A stretch of 31,630 nucleotides of DNA from Verrucomicrobiota bacterium. Its GTDB lineage: Bacteria > Verrucomicrobiota > Verrucomicrobiia > Limisphaerales > JAEYXS01. The first letter of the stretch is position 1. Every line of letters starts with the position of its first letter. Both the position numbers and the translations under genes were made by a program. Below the pieces are notes generated by a model, which made no database searches, had not been told where the DNA came from, and worked only from the letters and a program-made list of their open reading frames with translations. Below, piece after piece: positions 17,301 to 25,269 of this stretch. The stretch lies in the NCBI GenBank assembly GCA_023431185.1, contig JAEYXS010000063.1, forward strand, positions 1-31,630. Reading direction: 5' to 3'.

Positions 17301-18903
17301 GCTCATCTCGCCGCCGCCGCACCATGACATTTACTCCATCGAAGACTTGTCACAGCTGATCTACGACCTCAAGCAGGTCAATCCGCGCGCCAAGGTCTGC
17401 GTGAAACTGGTGGCTGAATCCGGTGTCGGCACGATTGCCGCCGGTGTGGCAAAGGCTTATGCGGACGTCGTCCTCATCAGCGGTCACGATGGCGGCACGG
17501 GCGCTTCCCCGCTCAGCTCCATCAAGTATGCTGGCAGCCCGTTCGAACTCGGTCTCGCCGAAGCGCACCAGACGCTCATGCTGAATGACCTGCGCTCCCG
17601 CGTGGTCCTCCGCACGGACGGTGGCTTGAAGACCGGCCATGACATCGTCATGGCGGCCATCCTCGGCGGTGAAGAGTATAACTTCGGCACCGGTGCTCTC
17701 GTGGCGGCTGGCTGCGCGATGTTCCGCGTCTGCCATCTGAACACCTGCCCGGTCGGTGTCGCCACCCAGGAAGACAAGCTCCGCCTCAAGTTCCGCGGCA
17801 AACCTGAGAACGTGGTCGCCTATTTCAACGGCGTCGCCCAAGAGGTTCGCGAGATCCTCGCGCAACTCGGCTTCAAGACCTTGAACGACATCATCGGCCG
17901 CACGGACCTCATTGAACGCAAGCCCGTTGAGAGCTTCCCGGCAGAAGTGCAGGGCAAGATTGCGAGCCTGAATCTGGACCGCCTGCTCTATCAGGTGGAC
18001 CCGACCGGTTCCGCCACGCGCATCCACACTCGCGAGCGCAACGAACGCTTCGGTGACAGCCCGCTGGACTCCAAGATCATGCACGACGCCAAGCGCGCGT
18101 TGAATGGCAAGGGTTCCGTGAAGCTCAACTACAAGCTTAACAACACCAACCGGAACGTCGGCACCATGGTTTCCGGCGAGATCGGCTACACCTACGGTGA
18201 CAAAGGTCTGCCGGCCGGCTCCATCGATGTGACCCTGACGGGCAGCGCCGGCCAAAGCTTCGGCACGTTTCTCGCGAACGGCATCAAGATGAAGCTCATC
18301 GGCGAGGCCAACGACTACGTCGGCAAAGGCATGAACGGCGGCGAGATCATCATCCGCCCGCCCGATGGCTGCCAGTTCGACTGGGCGGAGAACCAGATCA
18401 TCGGCAACACGGTGATGTACGGATCCACCGGTGGCATCCTCTTTGCCGCTGGCCGCGCCGGTGAACGTTTCTGCGTCCGTAATTCCGGCGGCACCGCCGT
18501 GGTGGAAGGCGTGGGCGATCACGGTTGCGAATACATGACCGGCGGCACGGTGGTCATCCTTGGCCGCACCGGTCGCAACTTCGGGGCCGGCATGAGCGGC
18601 GGCATCGCCTACGTCTATGACGTGGACGGGCAGTTTGCCCACCGCTTCAACGATCAGATGGTGGGCATCGAACGCCTCGACAACGAGGAAGAGATCAAGG
18701 CCCTCCAGGCCCTCATCTACCAGCATCTTGAGAAGACTGAGTCCCCCCGGGCGAACGAACTCCTGAAGAACTGGAAGGACGCTCTCGGCAAGATGTGGCG
18801 CGTCGTCCCGCATCCGGCCAAGGCCCCTCCGGGTGCCCCTCCGGTCCACGAACCGGAGACCAAACCGTCACCGGCACCAGTGATGCCCAAAGGCGGCTAC
18901 TGA
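14344..18903 (+). CDS. gltB: Glutamate synthase large (alpha) subunit
   Basis: This 1519-residue enzyme makes two glutamates from glutamine and 2-oxoglutarate (GOGAT cycle, cytoplasm). The N-terminal glutaminase domain has its nucleophile at C19 in DACGVGF, after an 18-residue propeptide to be removed. NLAHRGALDADAKTGDGAG and HNGEINTL are class II amidotransferase motifs. The FMN-binding synthase domain includes SNSGEGGED, GAKPGEGGQLPG and SGHDGGTGASP. The 3Fe-4S ligands are C1124, C1130 and C1135. The GXGXG beta-helix domain follows (from about 1260; FGAGMSGGIAYVYD). The tail is unusually proline-rich (about the last 30 residues). No gltD small subunit lies next to it, so it either works with a distant GltD or accepts electrons from ferredoxin. 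A strong terminator follows directly. Confidence 0.97.
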   Translation: MYPNIPNSLYDAKNEHDACGVGFIANINGKQEHRILEYAIQALCNLAHRGALDADAKTGDGAGVLTQLPRALFRREVEKLGGKLMNDSDLAVGFLFLPRGNKYQISNCHRLVEEACTQFGIHIFGWRSVPTNTRCLGDKARETLPEMQQILLGRTSGWSDDEFERRLYLARNMAERRAQEEKIDAFYIPSFSSRTIVYKGLFNAPQLPKFFTDLKDPLYVTSLAIYHQRYSTNTFPNWQLAHPFRTLAHNGEINTLLGNKNWTRARERELTSELWGENIEYLKPIIQPGGSDSSALDNALELLELSGRSILHSMMMLAPEAWEKSKDVKPEVKGFYRYHASLNEPWDGPSAVVFSDGKVVGAALDRNGLRPARYKIYEDGLIVMGSEAGVVPLDEKKVVRKGRLGPGRIIAIDLQAGKFMENDEVKTLVASKQPYGEWCEQNLFSLSKHAKPFSENHNPVNLIDLTLQEITFGWDSEELQTILKPMATEGIEAIGSMGDDTPLAVLSRKPKLLYPYFRQLFAQVTNPPIDSIREKIVMSLATAMGHKRSWLTETPEHVKQIELDSPFLLEYELEALKNIPDPAFNCETLYCHFNAQKGPDDLDAALSAICARASQAIDEGKCILILSDRGTNAERVPVPMLLAVGAVHHHLIREGKRMRVSIVCETGEARDVHHFATLIGYGASAINPYVAIDIIRQSIGSGEWPDITVEKAVSNYRKSIESGILKIMSKMGISTIASYRGGQIFEAIGVSQDVIDRCFFGTTSLIGGISLKQIAEDALRRHQSAYANPETAVLDEGGNYKVLSGGRGEYHAFNKQVVQTLHRFLKEGKREEYLKFVETVQGRDPVSPRDLLQFKPGTPIPLDEVEPIENIRTRFTTAGMSLGALSVEAHECLAIAMNSIGGKSNSGEGGEDNARYTVRENGDNANSAIKQVASGRFGVTPEYLASAQEIEIKMAQGAKPGEGGQLPGHKVSPLIAKLRHSTPGVPLISPPPHHDIYSIEDLSQLIYDLKQVNPRAKVCVKLVAESGVGTIAAGVAKAYADVVLISGHDGGTGASPLSSIKYAGSPFELGLAEAHQTLMLNDLRSRVVLRTDGGLKTGHDIVMAAILGGEEYNFGTGALVAAGCAMFRVCHLNTCPVGVATQEDKLRLKFRGKPENVVAYFNGVAQEVREILAQLGFKTLNDIIGRTDLIERKPVESFPAEVQGKIASLNLDRLLYQVDPTGSATRIHTRERNERFGDSPLDSKIMHDAKRALNGKGSVKLNYKLNNTNRNVGTMVSGEIGYTYGDKGLPAGSIDVTLTGSAGQSFGTFLANGIKMKLIGEANDYVGKGMNGGEIIIRPPDGCQFDWAENQIIGNTVMYGSTGGILFAAGRAGERFCVRNSGGTAVVEGVGDHGCEYMTGGTVVILGRTGRNFGAGMSGGIAYVYDVDGQFAHRFNDQMVGIERLDNEEEIKALQALIYQHLEKTESPRANELLKNWKDALGKMWRVVPHPAKAPPGAPPVHEPETKPSPAPVMPKGGY

Positions 18904-18909
18904 TTCAAT

Positions 18910-18940
18910 AACCGGCAGAGGCAACTCTGCCGGTTTTTTG
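18910..18940 (+). terminator. Rho-independent terminator of gltB
   Basis: A perfect 11-bp stem, AACCGGCAGAG (18910-18920) with CTCTGCCGGTT (18925-18935), closes a GCAA tetraloop and continues into TTTTG. It begins 7 nt after the gltB stop codon, so gltB is transcribed apart from the ACT-domain gene downstream. Confidence 0.95.
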
Positions 18941-18998
18941 TTGATCACAAACAAAGATGCACGCTGGACAGGTGCGTAACAAATCACTCAAACACGAC

Positions 18999-19053
18999 AA
19001 ATGTTCCCCCTCTCCTTTCAACGAGGAGAGGGCTGGGGTGAGGAGTGAGAGCG
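18999..19053 (+). repeat. Dispersed 55-nt hairpin repeat, copy B
   Basis: Same element and same orientation as at 1951-2005. The stem is CCCTCTCCT (19008-19016) with AGGAGAGGG (19024-19032) around a 7-nt loop. Relative to copy A, the stem's ninth base pair is T-A instead of C-G, a compensatory change. It lies after the gltB terminator. Confidence 0.8.
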
Positions 19054-19118
19054 CTAATGGCTCAACAAATTCACCCACCAAAGATGCAAACATCTCCGTT
19101 ACATTTTGCCTCCTCGAC

Positions 19119-19147
19119 TTACCCCCTGATTAGTGCTCTACTATAAA
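19119..19147 (+). promoter_or_regulatory. Candidate sigma70-type promoter for ACT-GH13 operon
   Basis: TATAAA (19142-19147) matches the -10 consensus at five of six positions. TTACCC (19119-19124) lies 17 bp upstream and is a weaker -35. The pair ends 23 nt before the ACT-protein ATG, in the gap after the gltB terminator, where a promoter is needed. Confidence 0.4.
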
Positions 19148-19170
19148 CAACCTTCGGTGATTTAGAATCT

Positions 19171-19563
19171 ATGGAAATCACACGTCAACTCGCCCTCTTC
19201 CTCGACAACACTCCCGGCATGCTGGCCCAGGTCTGCGATGTTTTGGCTGCCGAAAAGATCAACATCTACGCCATCAGCACCAGTGATACCGTGGACCATT
19301 CGGTCATCCGCATGGTCGTCAGTGATACGGACCGGGCGCTCAAAGTGTTTGAAGAGCACAGCACCCTCGTTATCGATGATGAAGTCCTGATGATCGAAGG
19401 CGGCAACAAGCCAGGCTCGCTCGCAGACATCTCCCGCAAGCTGGCTGCCGCCAAGATCAACATCGAATACTGCTACTGTGCCACCAGCCCCTCGGCCAAG
19501 AAAGGCCTGCTCATCGCCCGCGTTTCCAACGCCAAAAAGGCGCTGAAAGTCCTTAACAGCTAG
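19171..19563 (+). CDS. Small protein of two tandem ACT domains
   Basis: This 130-residue protein has two ACT-type ligand-binding folds and no catalytic domain. The first covers about 1-65 (ITRQLALFLDNTPGMLAQVCDVLAAEKINIYAIS, split by the usual beta-alpha-beta pattern); the second covers about 70-130 (EGGNKPGSLADISRKLAAAKINIEYCYC). ACT domains bind amino acids and regulate amino-acid metabolism allosterically. Stand-alone tandem ACT proteins are common, but their partners are mostly unknown. It lies just downstream of gltB but behind that gene's terminator. The GH13 gene begins 4 nt after its stop, so the two are very probably cotranscribed. The ATG at 19171 lacks a Shine-Dalgarno. A link with glutamate metabolism would be inference from position only. 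Confidence 0.9.
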   Translation: MEITRQLALFLDNTPGMLAQVCDVLAAEKINIYAISTSDTVDHSVIRMVVSDTDRALKVFEEHSTLVIDDEVLMIEGGNKPGSLADISRKLAAAKINIEYCYCATSPSAKKGLLIARVSNAKKALKVLNS

Positions 19564-19567
19564 TCTC

Positions 19568-21046
19568 GTGGCCGCGCATCCCCTGCTCTACGAGATCAAC
19601 ACGCGCTGCCTGCTAACGGACCTTTCGCGGCAGCTTGGTCATGCAGCCACGCTGCACGACCTCGCCGATGACGAGATAAGGCGCTGGCAGTCACTAGGCT
19701 TCTCACACATCTGGCTGATGGGCGTCTGGCCCAATGGCCCGCGCGTGCAACAGCACGGCTTGGAACAGCCATCCTTGCTGAAACGCTACCGCGAGTTGTT
19801 GCCGGATTGGACAACCGCTGATATCGGCGGTTCTCCCTATGGTATCAGCGCCTACGAGGTAGATCCCTCCATTGGCGGCGCAGCGGCTTTATCAGCTTTT
19901 CGCACCCGCTTGCACGCCCATGACCTGCGCCTCCTCCTGGATTTTATCCCGAACCACATCGGCCTGGACCACCCTTGGGTTTCGCAACGCCCAGACCTGC
20001 TTATCCACAGCCAGCGCAAGCAACCAGGTTTTTTCCCCACCACCCACAATAGCCAAAAACTCTGGATTGCCCACGGCAAAGATCCTTATTTCGACCCTTG
20101 GACGGATACCGCCCAGCTTGATCATCGGAACCCCGTCACCCGTCATGAATTGATCAAAGAACTGCTCCATGTCGCCAGTCTGTGCGATGGCGTCCGTTGT
20201 GACATGGCCATGCTGCTGCTGAATGACATCTTCACCGAGACCTGGCGGCAACGCTCTCCCGGTGTCCTGCCTTTGCCCGCCGAATTCTGGAGCGAAGCGA
20301 TTTCCCGAGTCCGCCAGCAGCATCCGAACTTTCTCTTTCTCGCCGAAGCCTACTGGGGCCGTGAAACCCAACTTCAGCAACTCGGCTTCGACTACACTTA
20401 CGACAAACCATTTCTCGATCACCTTGCACAACAGCACACCGACAAGCTGCAAACGCACCTTCATCGCGAGAATGCAGATCAAACCCGCACCACCCGCTTC
20501 CTCGAAAACCACGACGAGCCACGCATCGCGGCGCAGCTGGAAGTGCCAGCCCAGAAAGCCGCCGCTCTCCTCTGGCTCGCTCTGCCCGGCATGAAGCTCC
20601 TCTACGAGGGCCAGATGGAAGGCTGGCGCGCCCACCTGCCGGTCCAGCTCTGGCGCCGCCCAGAAGAGCCAGTGAGCACATCCTTGCGAGGCTTCTACGA
20701 ACAGCTTTTCTCTCTGCGCCAATCAATCGCTGTAAAGGACGGTTCTTGGCGCATCCCTGAGTCACAACCCGCATGGCCGGATAATCCCTCACACCAGAAT
20801 CTCTTCATCATCCTCTGGCAAAGTCACCCTGAGGAATTTGCATTGATCGTGGTGAACTACGCCGCCCATCGCAGCCAATGCCGCGTACGCTTGGATAAAG
20901 AGATTAGCGCGAACACCAATTGGACACTGCAAGACCGCCTTGGAACCGAAATCCACCACCGCACCCGCGAAGAAATCACGCGCGATGGTCTCTACCTCGA
21001 CCTAAACGCCTGGAGCACCCAATGGTTCCAAGCCAGTAAAAGGTAG
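19568..21046 (+). CDS. GH13 alpha-amylase family enzyme
   Basis: This 492-residue protein has a (beta/alpha)8 barrel of glycoside hydrolase family 13. In order, region I is LLLDFIPNHIG, region II is DGVRCDMAML with the nucleophile D212, region III is FLFLAEAYWG with the acid/base E260, and region IV is FLENHDEPR with D316. A C-terminal beta domain follows (from about residue 410). No signal peptide is visible, so it is probably cytoplasmic, acting on glycogen or maltodextrins. It starts with GTG, 4 nt after the ACT-protein stop, which implies translational coupling. Substrate specificity (hydrolase or transferase) cannot be told from the sequence alone. The pairing with an ACT protein is unusual. 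Confidence 0.93.
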   Translation: MAAHPLLYEINTRCLLTDLSRQLGHAATLHDLADDEIRRWQSLGFSHIWLMGVWPNGPRVQQHGLEQPSLLKRYRELLPDWTTADIGGSPYGISAYEVDPSIGGAAALSAFRTRLHAHDLRLLLDFIPNHIGLDHPWVSQRPDLLIHSQRKQPGFFPTTHNSQKLWIAHGKDPYFDPWTDTAQLDHRNPVTRHELIKELLHVASLCDGVRCDMAMLLLNDIFTETWRQRSPGVLPLPAEFWSEAISRVRQQHPNFLFLAEAYWGRETQLQQLGFDYTYDKPFLDHLAQQHTDKLQTHLHRENADQTRTTRFLENHDEPRIAAQLEVPAQKAAALLWLALPGMKLLYEGQMEGWRAHLPVQLWRRPEEPVSTSLRGFYEQLFSLRQSIAVKDGSWRIPESQPAWPDNPSHQNLFIILWQSHPEEFALIVVNYAAHRSQCRVRLDKEISANTNWTLQDRLGTEIHHRTREEITRDGLYLDLNAWSTQWFQASKR

Positions 21047-21130
21047 GACCCTCTGTCCTCAGCGGCCGCGCCGAAGCACCTGCCCATCCTTAACTCAACA
21101 ACACTCAATAACGTCCGCAGCGTCCCTCTT

Positions 21131-21169
21131 TCGATGTTCGAAGCTGGATGTTCGGTGTTCGATGTTTCC
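21131..21169 (+). repeat. Short GATGTTCG-rich repeat
   Basis: The stretch contains repeated, imperfect units of the form GATGTTCG/GGTGTTCG ending GATGTTTCCC. It shares the GTTCGATGTTTC phrase with 671-682. It lies between the convergent GH13 and rsgA genes. It looks like a dispersed or slipped-strand repeat; there is no terminator-like structure. Confidence 0.5.
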
Positions 21170-21174
21170 CCTCC

Positions 21175-22233
21175 TCATCCTTTATTGAAAACCCGATGCA
21201 GCACCCGGCTGTGCTTCTCCCGCGTCTTCCACCCCTTCTGCCGTTTCACTTCCTTGAGGAATTTCTGTTCCTTGCTCAGCTTCACGTAATTCTGATAACG
21301 GTCCTCATCGATCTTTCCTTCGGCTCGTGCATCCAGCACCGCGCATTTTTTCTCTTTCGTATGCGTGCAATCGCGAAAATGGCAATTCACCGCCACTTCA
21401 TCAATGTCCGCAAACGCGCGATTCAACCCCTCATCCGCCAGCCATACATAAAACTCCCGCATACCCGGCGTATCGATCACGATACCACCTTGCGGTAGCG
21501 GAATCAGTTCGCGCCAAGTCGTCGTATGCCGTCCCTTGGAATCCTCATCCCGCACATCCCCCACCGGCAGCACATCCTCCCCGTAAATGTCATTGATCAA
21601 GGTAGACTTGCCCACACCAGAAGTGCCAAAGAAAACCACCGTGTCCTTCTTGCTGATCAACTTCTTGATCGCTTTGATGCCCTTGCAAGTGATGGCACAC
21701 GTCGTCAGCACCGGTGCATCACCTGCTGCTTTCTCGGCCTCCGCCACGCGCGCCTTCACATCATCACACAGGTCCAGCTTGTTCAGCACGATCACCGGCT
21801 GCGCCCCACCTTCCCGCACCATCACCAACATGCGCTCCAACCGGGGAATGTTGAACGTCTGATCCAACGCCTGCACGACAAATGCCCGATCGATGTTCGT
21901 CACCAAAATCTGCTCCTGCACATCGCGTCCCGTGAGCTTGCGGGAGAGCGAAGACTTGCGCGGCATCACGTCATGGATGGTCGCCTTCCCCTCCGTTTCG
22001 AGCGGCGTGATGACCACCCAATCGCCCACCTTCGGCAGATCGGACGGGCTCTTCGAGTCATGTAAAATCTTTCCCGAGCACTGCCCCGTCAGCCGCCCGC
22101 CATCGGTATATAGGCGGAAGTAATGCTTGTCTTCGATGGCCACACGCGCGGGCACCAACCCCTGCGCACGATGCGGGGCGAACTGTTTTTCCAGTTCTTC
22201 CGTCCAGCCTAATTGTTCCAAACTTAACGTCAT
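21175..22233 (-). CDS. rsgA: Ribosome small subunit-dependent GTPase A
   Basis: This 352-residue circularly permuted GTPase assists late 30S ribosome maturation. An OB-fold-like N-terminal domain is followed by the permuted G motifs: G4 NKLD (VIVLNKLDLCDD), then G1 FFGTSGVGKST and G3 VIDTPGMREF. The C-terminal zinc-binding segment is visible as NCHFRDCTHTKEKKCAV. The tail is strongly basic, fitting rRNA contact. Length equals that of the usual bacterial RsgA. It is monocistronic, converging with the GH13 gene and divergent from the radical SAM gene. Confidence 0.96.
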   Translation of the reverse strand: MTLSLEQLGWTEELEKQFAPHRAQGLVPARVAIEDKHYFRLYTDGGRLTGQCSGKILHDSKSPSDLPKVGDWVVITPLETEGKATIHDVMPRKSSLSRKLTGRDVQEQILVTNIDRAFVVQALDQTFNIPRLERMLVMVREGGAQPVIVLNKLDLCDDVKARVAEAEKAAGDAPVLTTCAITCKGIKAIKKLISKKDTVVFFGTSGVGKSTLINDIYGEDVLPVGDVRDEDSKGRHTTTWRELIPLPQGGIVIDTPGMREFYVWLADEGLNRAFADIDEVAVNCHFRDCTHTKEKKCAVLDARAEGKIDEDRYQNYVKLSKEQKFLKEVKRQKGWKTREKHSRVLHRVFNKG

Positions 22234-22443
22234 TCAGCGCCAGCAAAGGCAATAATTTAGTAACTATACCCAAATCCCATCACAAAACGCAAACTAAGGC
22301 GTAAACCGTAGCCGTAGTGGGACGGGCGCCCCCGCCTGACTCCAACCTCGTGGACGCCCTCGTCCATCAAACCATCTTCACTCATTCGTCACGAATCAAG
22401 AGTTGCGCTATCCTCCGCCAGCCGGGAACATAAGACGTTGTCC

Positions 22444-23586
22444 ATGAGCGATCAGGTCATCACAGCATCAACACCGTTGCCACCCGTGGTAATGCCGCGC
22501 AAGAGCGCCTTCAAGCTGCTCGGCGAGGTGCTGGACCATGGTGGTCCCGGATACCTGCAGTTCGCCATCACGAACATCTGCAATGCCGATTGCGGCTTCT
22601 GCGGCTTCGCCCGCTCCAAGTTCGATCCCAAGGCCCGCCGCAGCGTCACGCTCCAAGAAGCCAAGGATGTCATCGATCTCTCCGTCAAGAACCACATCGG
22701 CTATCTCCTCTTCGTCGGCGGCGAGCCCATGGTCCATCGCGATCTCCGCGCCATGATCCGCTATGCCGCCGAGCGCGGCATCCACCCGATGATCTGCACG
22801 AACGGCGGTCTTTGGAACGAGGACAACATGAAGGCACTGGCCAGCGACGGCCTCAGCAGTGTCATCATGTCCATCGACGCCCACGACATAAAAAAACACG
22901 AGGACAATCGCGGCCTCCCCGATGTCTGCCGTAAGATCAAACGCGCGAACGAGTACTTCCAAAGCGTCGGCATCCAGACCACCGCGAGCATCACCGCCAG
23001 CCGTCTTATCGAGGATTACGAAAAGCTCCCCGCCTTTCTCGAATCCGTCGGCTTCAAGAGCTGCACTTTCAGCTATCCCCTCACCAACCTGCAATCCAGC
23101 TACCTCAGCTTCAGCGATGGCGGTTTGGTGAACTTCAACAACACCGAACTCCTTGATGTCTTTCAGAAGATCAAAGACATGAAGCACAACAGCGGTTATC
23201 CCGTGGTAAACCCCACGGAATCACTGGATGAGATGCAGCGCCACCTGCGCGGTGAAAAGGAAAAGTTTGGCTGCCTCGGCGGGCATAAATACTTCTACCT
23301 CGATTGGCACCTGAACCTCTACCGCTGCCACTTCTGGGAAACGCCCATGTGCCACGTGTATGATTGGGATGACTCGAAGCTCATCCGCGATGGCTGCACC
23401 CGCTGCATGATCGATTGCTACCGCGATCCGAGCATCCTCCAGTTCGTCGCCATCAGCGCCAGCGATGCGTGGCAAAGCCTGAAAAAAGGCAACGTGATGA
23501 AAGCCGCGAAACACATCTTCGACTCCCGCAACTTGACCTCCATCAAAGCCGTCTGGGAAGACCGCCAATGGATCGGCAAGGTGTAG
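22444..23586 (+). CDS. Radical SAM protein with SPASM-like C-terminal cysteine cluster
   Basis: This 380-residue protein carries the canonical CxxxCxxC motif, C46-NAD-C50-GF-C53, which binds the 4Fe-4S cluster that cleaves S-adenosylmethionine. FVGGEPMVHRD contains the SAM-contacting GGEP. After the barrel there are six further cysteines, C277, C295, C303, C318, C321 and C325 (the last three in GCTRCMIDCYRD), suggesting an auxiliary Fe-S cluster as in SPASM proteins. The ATG at 22444 is preferred to a TTG two codons earlier. No precursor peptide, lipid or cofactor gene adjoins it, so the substrate is unknown. Related sequences include HpnH-like and peptide-maturing enzymes; I cannot choose. 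Confidence 0.9.
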   Translation: MSDQVITASTPLPPVVMPRKSAFKLLGEVLDHGGPGYLQFAITNICNADCGFCGFARSKFDPKARRSVTLQEAKDVIDLSVKNHIGYLLFVGGEPMVHRDLRAMIRYAAERGIHPMICTNGGLWNEDNMKALASDGLSSVIMSIDAHDIKKHEDNRGLPDVCRKIKRANEYFQSVGIQTTASITASRLIEDYEKLPAFLESVGFKSCTFSYPLTNLQSSYLSFSDGGLVNFNNTELLDVFQKIKDMKHNSGYPVVNPTESLDEMQRHLRGEKEKFGCLGGHKYFYLDWHLNLYRCHFWETPMCHVYDWDDSKLIRDGCTRCMIDCYRDPSILQFVAISASDAWQSLKKGNVMKAAKHIFDSRNLTSIKAVWEDRQWIGKV

Positions 23587-23602
23587 CCGGACGATTCAGC
23601 AA

Positions 23603-25138
23603 CTACTTCTCCCAATCATCCGTCCGGAACGGCGTCGCGGGCAGGCCCGCGCCATTGTAAAGGCTGAACACCGGATTCGCCGCCCATGCATAGCGCACTG
23701 CCACTGGTTTCTTGATGTCTGGATGCGACACGATGACCTTATCTCCCTCGATCCGCGCCTGCCCCCACTTCCACACCTTGTCCTCTCCCGCGATGGCAAA
23801 ACCCTTTAGCTCGCCACCCTGCGCCTTCAGCCCGCCATCGGTGTGCTTGAAAGAGATCACGACCTCGCTGCCCTTCACCTTGTCGCTCGTAGGCAAAGGC
23901 CCGGAGGCAGCCACACCCTTCTGCTTATACACATCCGCCAGCGCCCACATCGCCAGACGCTTGCCCACGTCCTGCTTGTTCTTGGGATGGATATCCGTCT
24001 CCTCGCCCAAGCCCAGCGTGATGGCCATGCCCGTCTTGGGGATCTTGAGCGCCTTCAGCATCTCTTCGCGTACCGTCACCCAACCGCTCGGCTCCACCAC
24101 TTCCTTCTGCGGAGCCCGGAAATCCGGCAACTGCACCCAGGCAAACGGGAAGTCCAGGCCGAAACGGGCACGCCAGTCCTTGACCATAGTCTCCATCTGG
24201 AGGGCGTAAATATTCGCAAAACTCTTATTGGCATTGTTCTCACCTTGATACCAGATGCCACCGCGCACCGCATACGGAACCAGCGGGGCGATCATGCCGT
24301 TATAGAGGTTCGCCGGATAATTCTGGTTTAGGCGTGGATCGGTCGGCTTCTGCGGTGCCCGCGGGGCCGCCTTGCCAGCCGCCTTGGCTTTCTTGACGCT
24401 TTCCTTTCGGGCCTCCATCTGCTTGTTGTACTGCGCCATTGCCGCCTTCTCATCATACGGCGTCGCCGTCGCTTTCACCCACGATTCCGAGATGGTCGCA
24501 TATTCCTTCAGCTTGGACTGCGCCTCCATGCTCGTCCACGCCTCGATCGAAGTACCGCCCCATGAGGTATTGATCAAGCCCACCGGCACCTTCATCTGCT
24601 GATGTATCTCGCGGCCGAAGAAATAAGCCGTGGCGGAGAAGAACGCGATATTCTCCGGCGTGGTCAGTTCCCAGCGCCCTTTGCAATCCTCTTGCGGCTC
24701 GGCTTTGGAGGAGCGCTCCAAGGTGAACATGCGCAACTGCGGGAACTTCGCTTCCGCCTTCTCCTTGTCGAAATCTTTGCAGCGGTTCACCGTCATGGCC
24801 ATGTTCGACTGGCCGGAGCAGATCCACACCTCGCCCACCAGCACGTCATTGACCGAAAGCTTGTTCTTGCCCTTCACCACCAGCGTCAACCCCTCGGCGG
24901 CTTTCAGCTTCGGCATTTTCACCAGCCATTTGCCCTTGGCATCCGCCACGGTGGTTTTCACCTGCCCGCCTAGTTCCACCGTCACCTGCTCGCCCGGATC
25001 GGCCCAGCCCCAGATGGGGATGAGCACATCCTGCTGCACCACCATGCGATCGCTGATGATCGCCGGCAGCTTCACATCCGCGCTCGCGAACTGCAATGCG
25101 CCCACCAAAACCGACAACGTCAGGATCGTTCTCTTCAT
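23603..25138 (-). CDS. Exported sialate O-acetylesterase-like (SASA/SGNH) protein
   Basis: This 511-residue protein has a clear signal peptide (MKRTILTLSVLVGALQFASA, cut before DVKLP). A beta-sandwich N-terminal part (about 20-100) is followed by the SGNH hydrolase domain. Its nucleophile is S111 in CSGQSNM; further motifs are INTSWGGTSIEAWTS and IWYQGENNAN, and the DxH-type DIHPKNK supplies the Asp/His pair. Such enzymes remove O-acetyl groups from sialic acids or from plant and algal polysaccharides. The frame extends upstream by 13 codons, but the ATG at 25138 begins the signal peptide. The ThuA gene lies upstream on the same strand (130 nt), so cotranscription is possible. A periplasmic or extracellular role in glycan degradation is inferred. 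Confidence 0.93.
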   Translation of the reverse strand: MKRTILTLSVLVGALQFASADVKLPAIISDRMVVQQDVLIPIWGWADPGEQVTVELGGQVKTTVADAKGKWLVKMPKLKAAEGLTLVVKGKNKLSVNDVLVGEVWICSGQSNMAMTVNRCKDFDKEKAEAKFPQLRMFTLERSSKAEPQEDCKGRWELTTPENIAFFSATAYFFGREIHQQMKVPVGLINTSWGGTSIEAWTSMEAQSKLKEYATISESWVKATATPYDEKAAMAQYNKQMEARKESVKKAKAAGKAAPRAPQKPTDPRLNQNYPANLYNGMIAPLVPYAVRGGIWYQGENNANKSFANIYALQMETMVKDWRARFGLDFPFAWVQLPDFRAPQKEVVEPSGWVTVREEMLKALKIPKTGMAITLGLGEETDIHPKNKQDVGKRLAMWALADVYKQKGVAASGPLPTSDKVKGSEVVISFKHTDGGLKAQGGELKGFAIAGEDKVWKWGQARIEGDKVIVSHPDIKKPVAVRYAWAANPVFSLYNGAGLPATPFRTDDWEK

Positions 25139-25242
25139 ATTGATAGCTTTGCTCTTAAGACGTGTTTCCATCACCAAAGGTTAACCCCGATAGCAAGATG
25201 ATCTCATCCACACTGGCAATGCCCGGATTCCGAGATCTGACT

Positions 25243-25269
25243 ATCACTGGCCAGCCGGTGCAACCGGCT
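25243..25269. repeat. Third copy of the candidate REP element
   Basis: A 27-nt element with the hairpin core AGCCGGTGCAACCGGCT (25253-25269). It matches 686-712 and 726-752 in length, hairpin and 5' extension (ATCACTGGCC here). It lies directly after, and slightly overlaps, the stop codon of the ThuA gene (stop at 25268-25270). Confidence 0.75.

Noticed and set aside
14365..17325. A 986-codon open frame antisense to gltB
   Set aside because: It is the mirror of a well-conserved gene in a GC-rich genome, where stop codons are rare on the opposite strand. Its translation has no recognisable domain, whereas the sense frame is a complete GOGAT.
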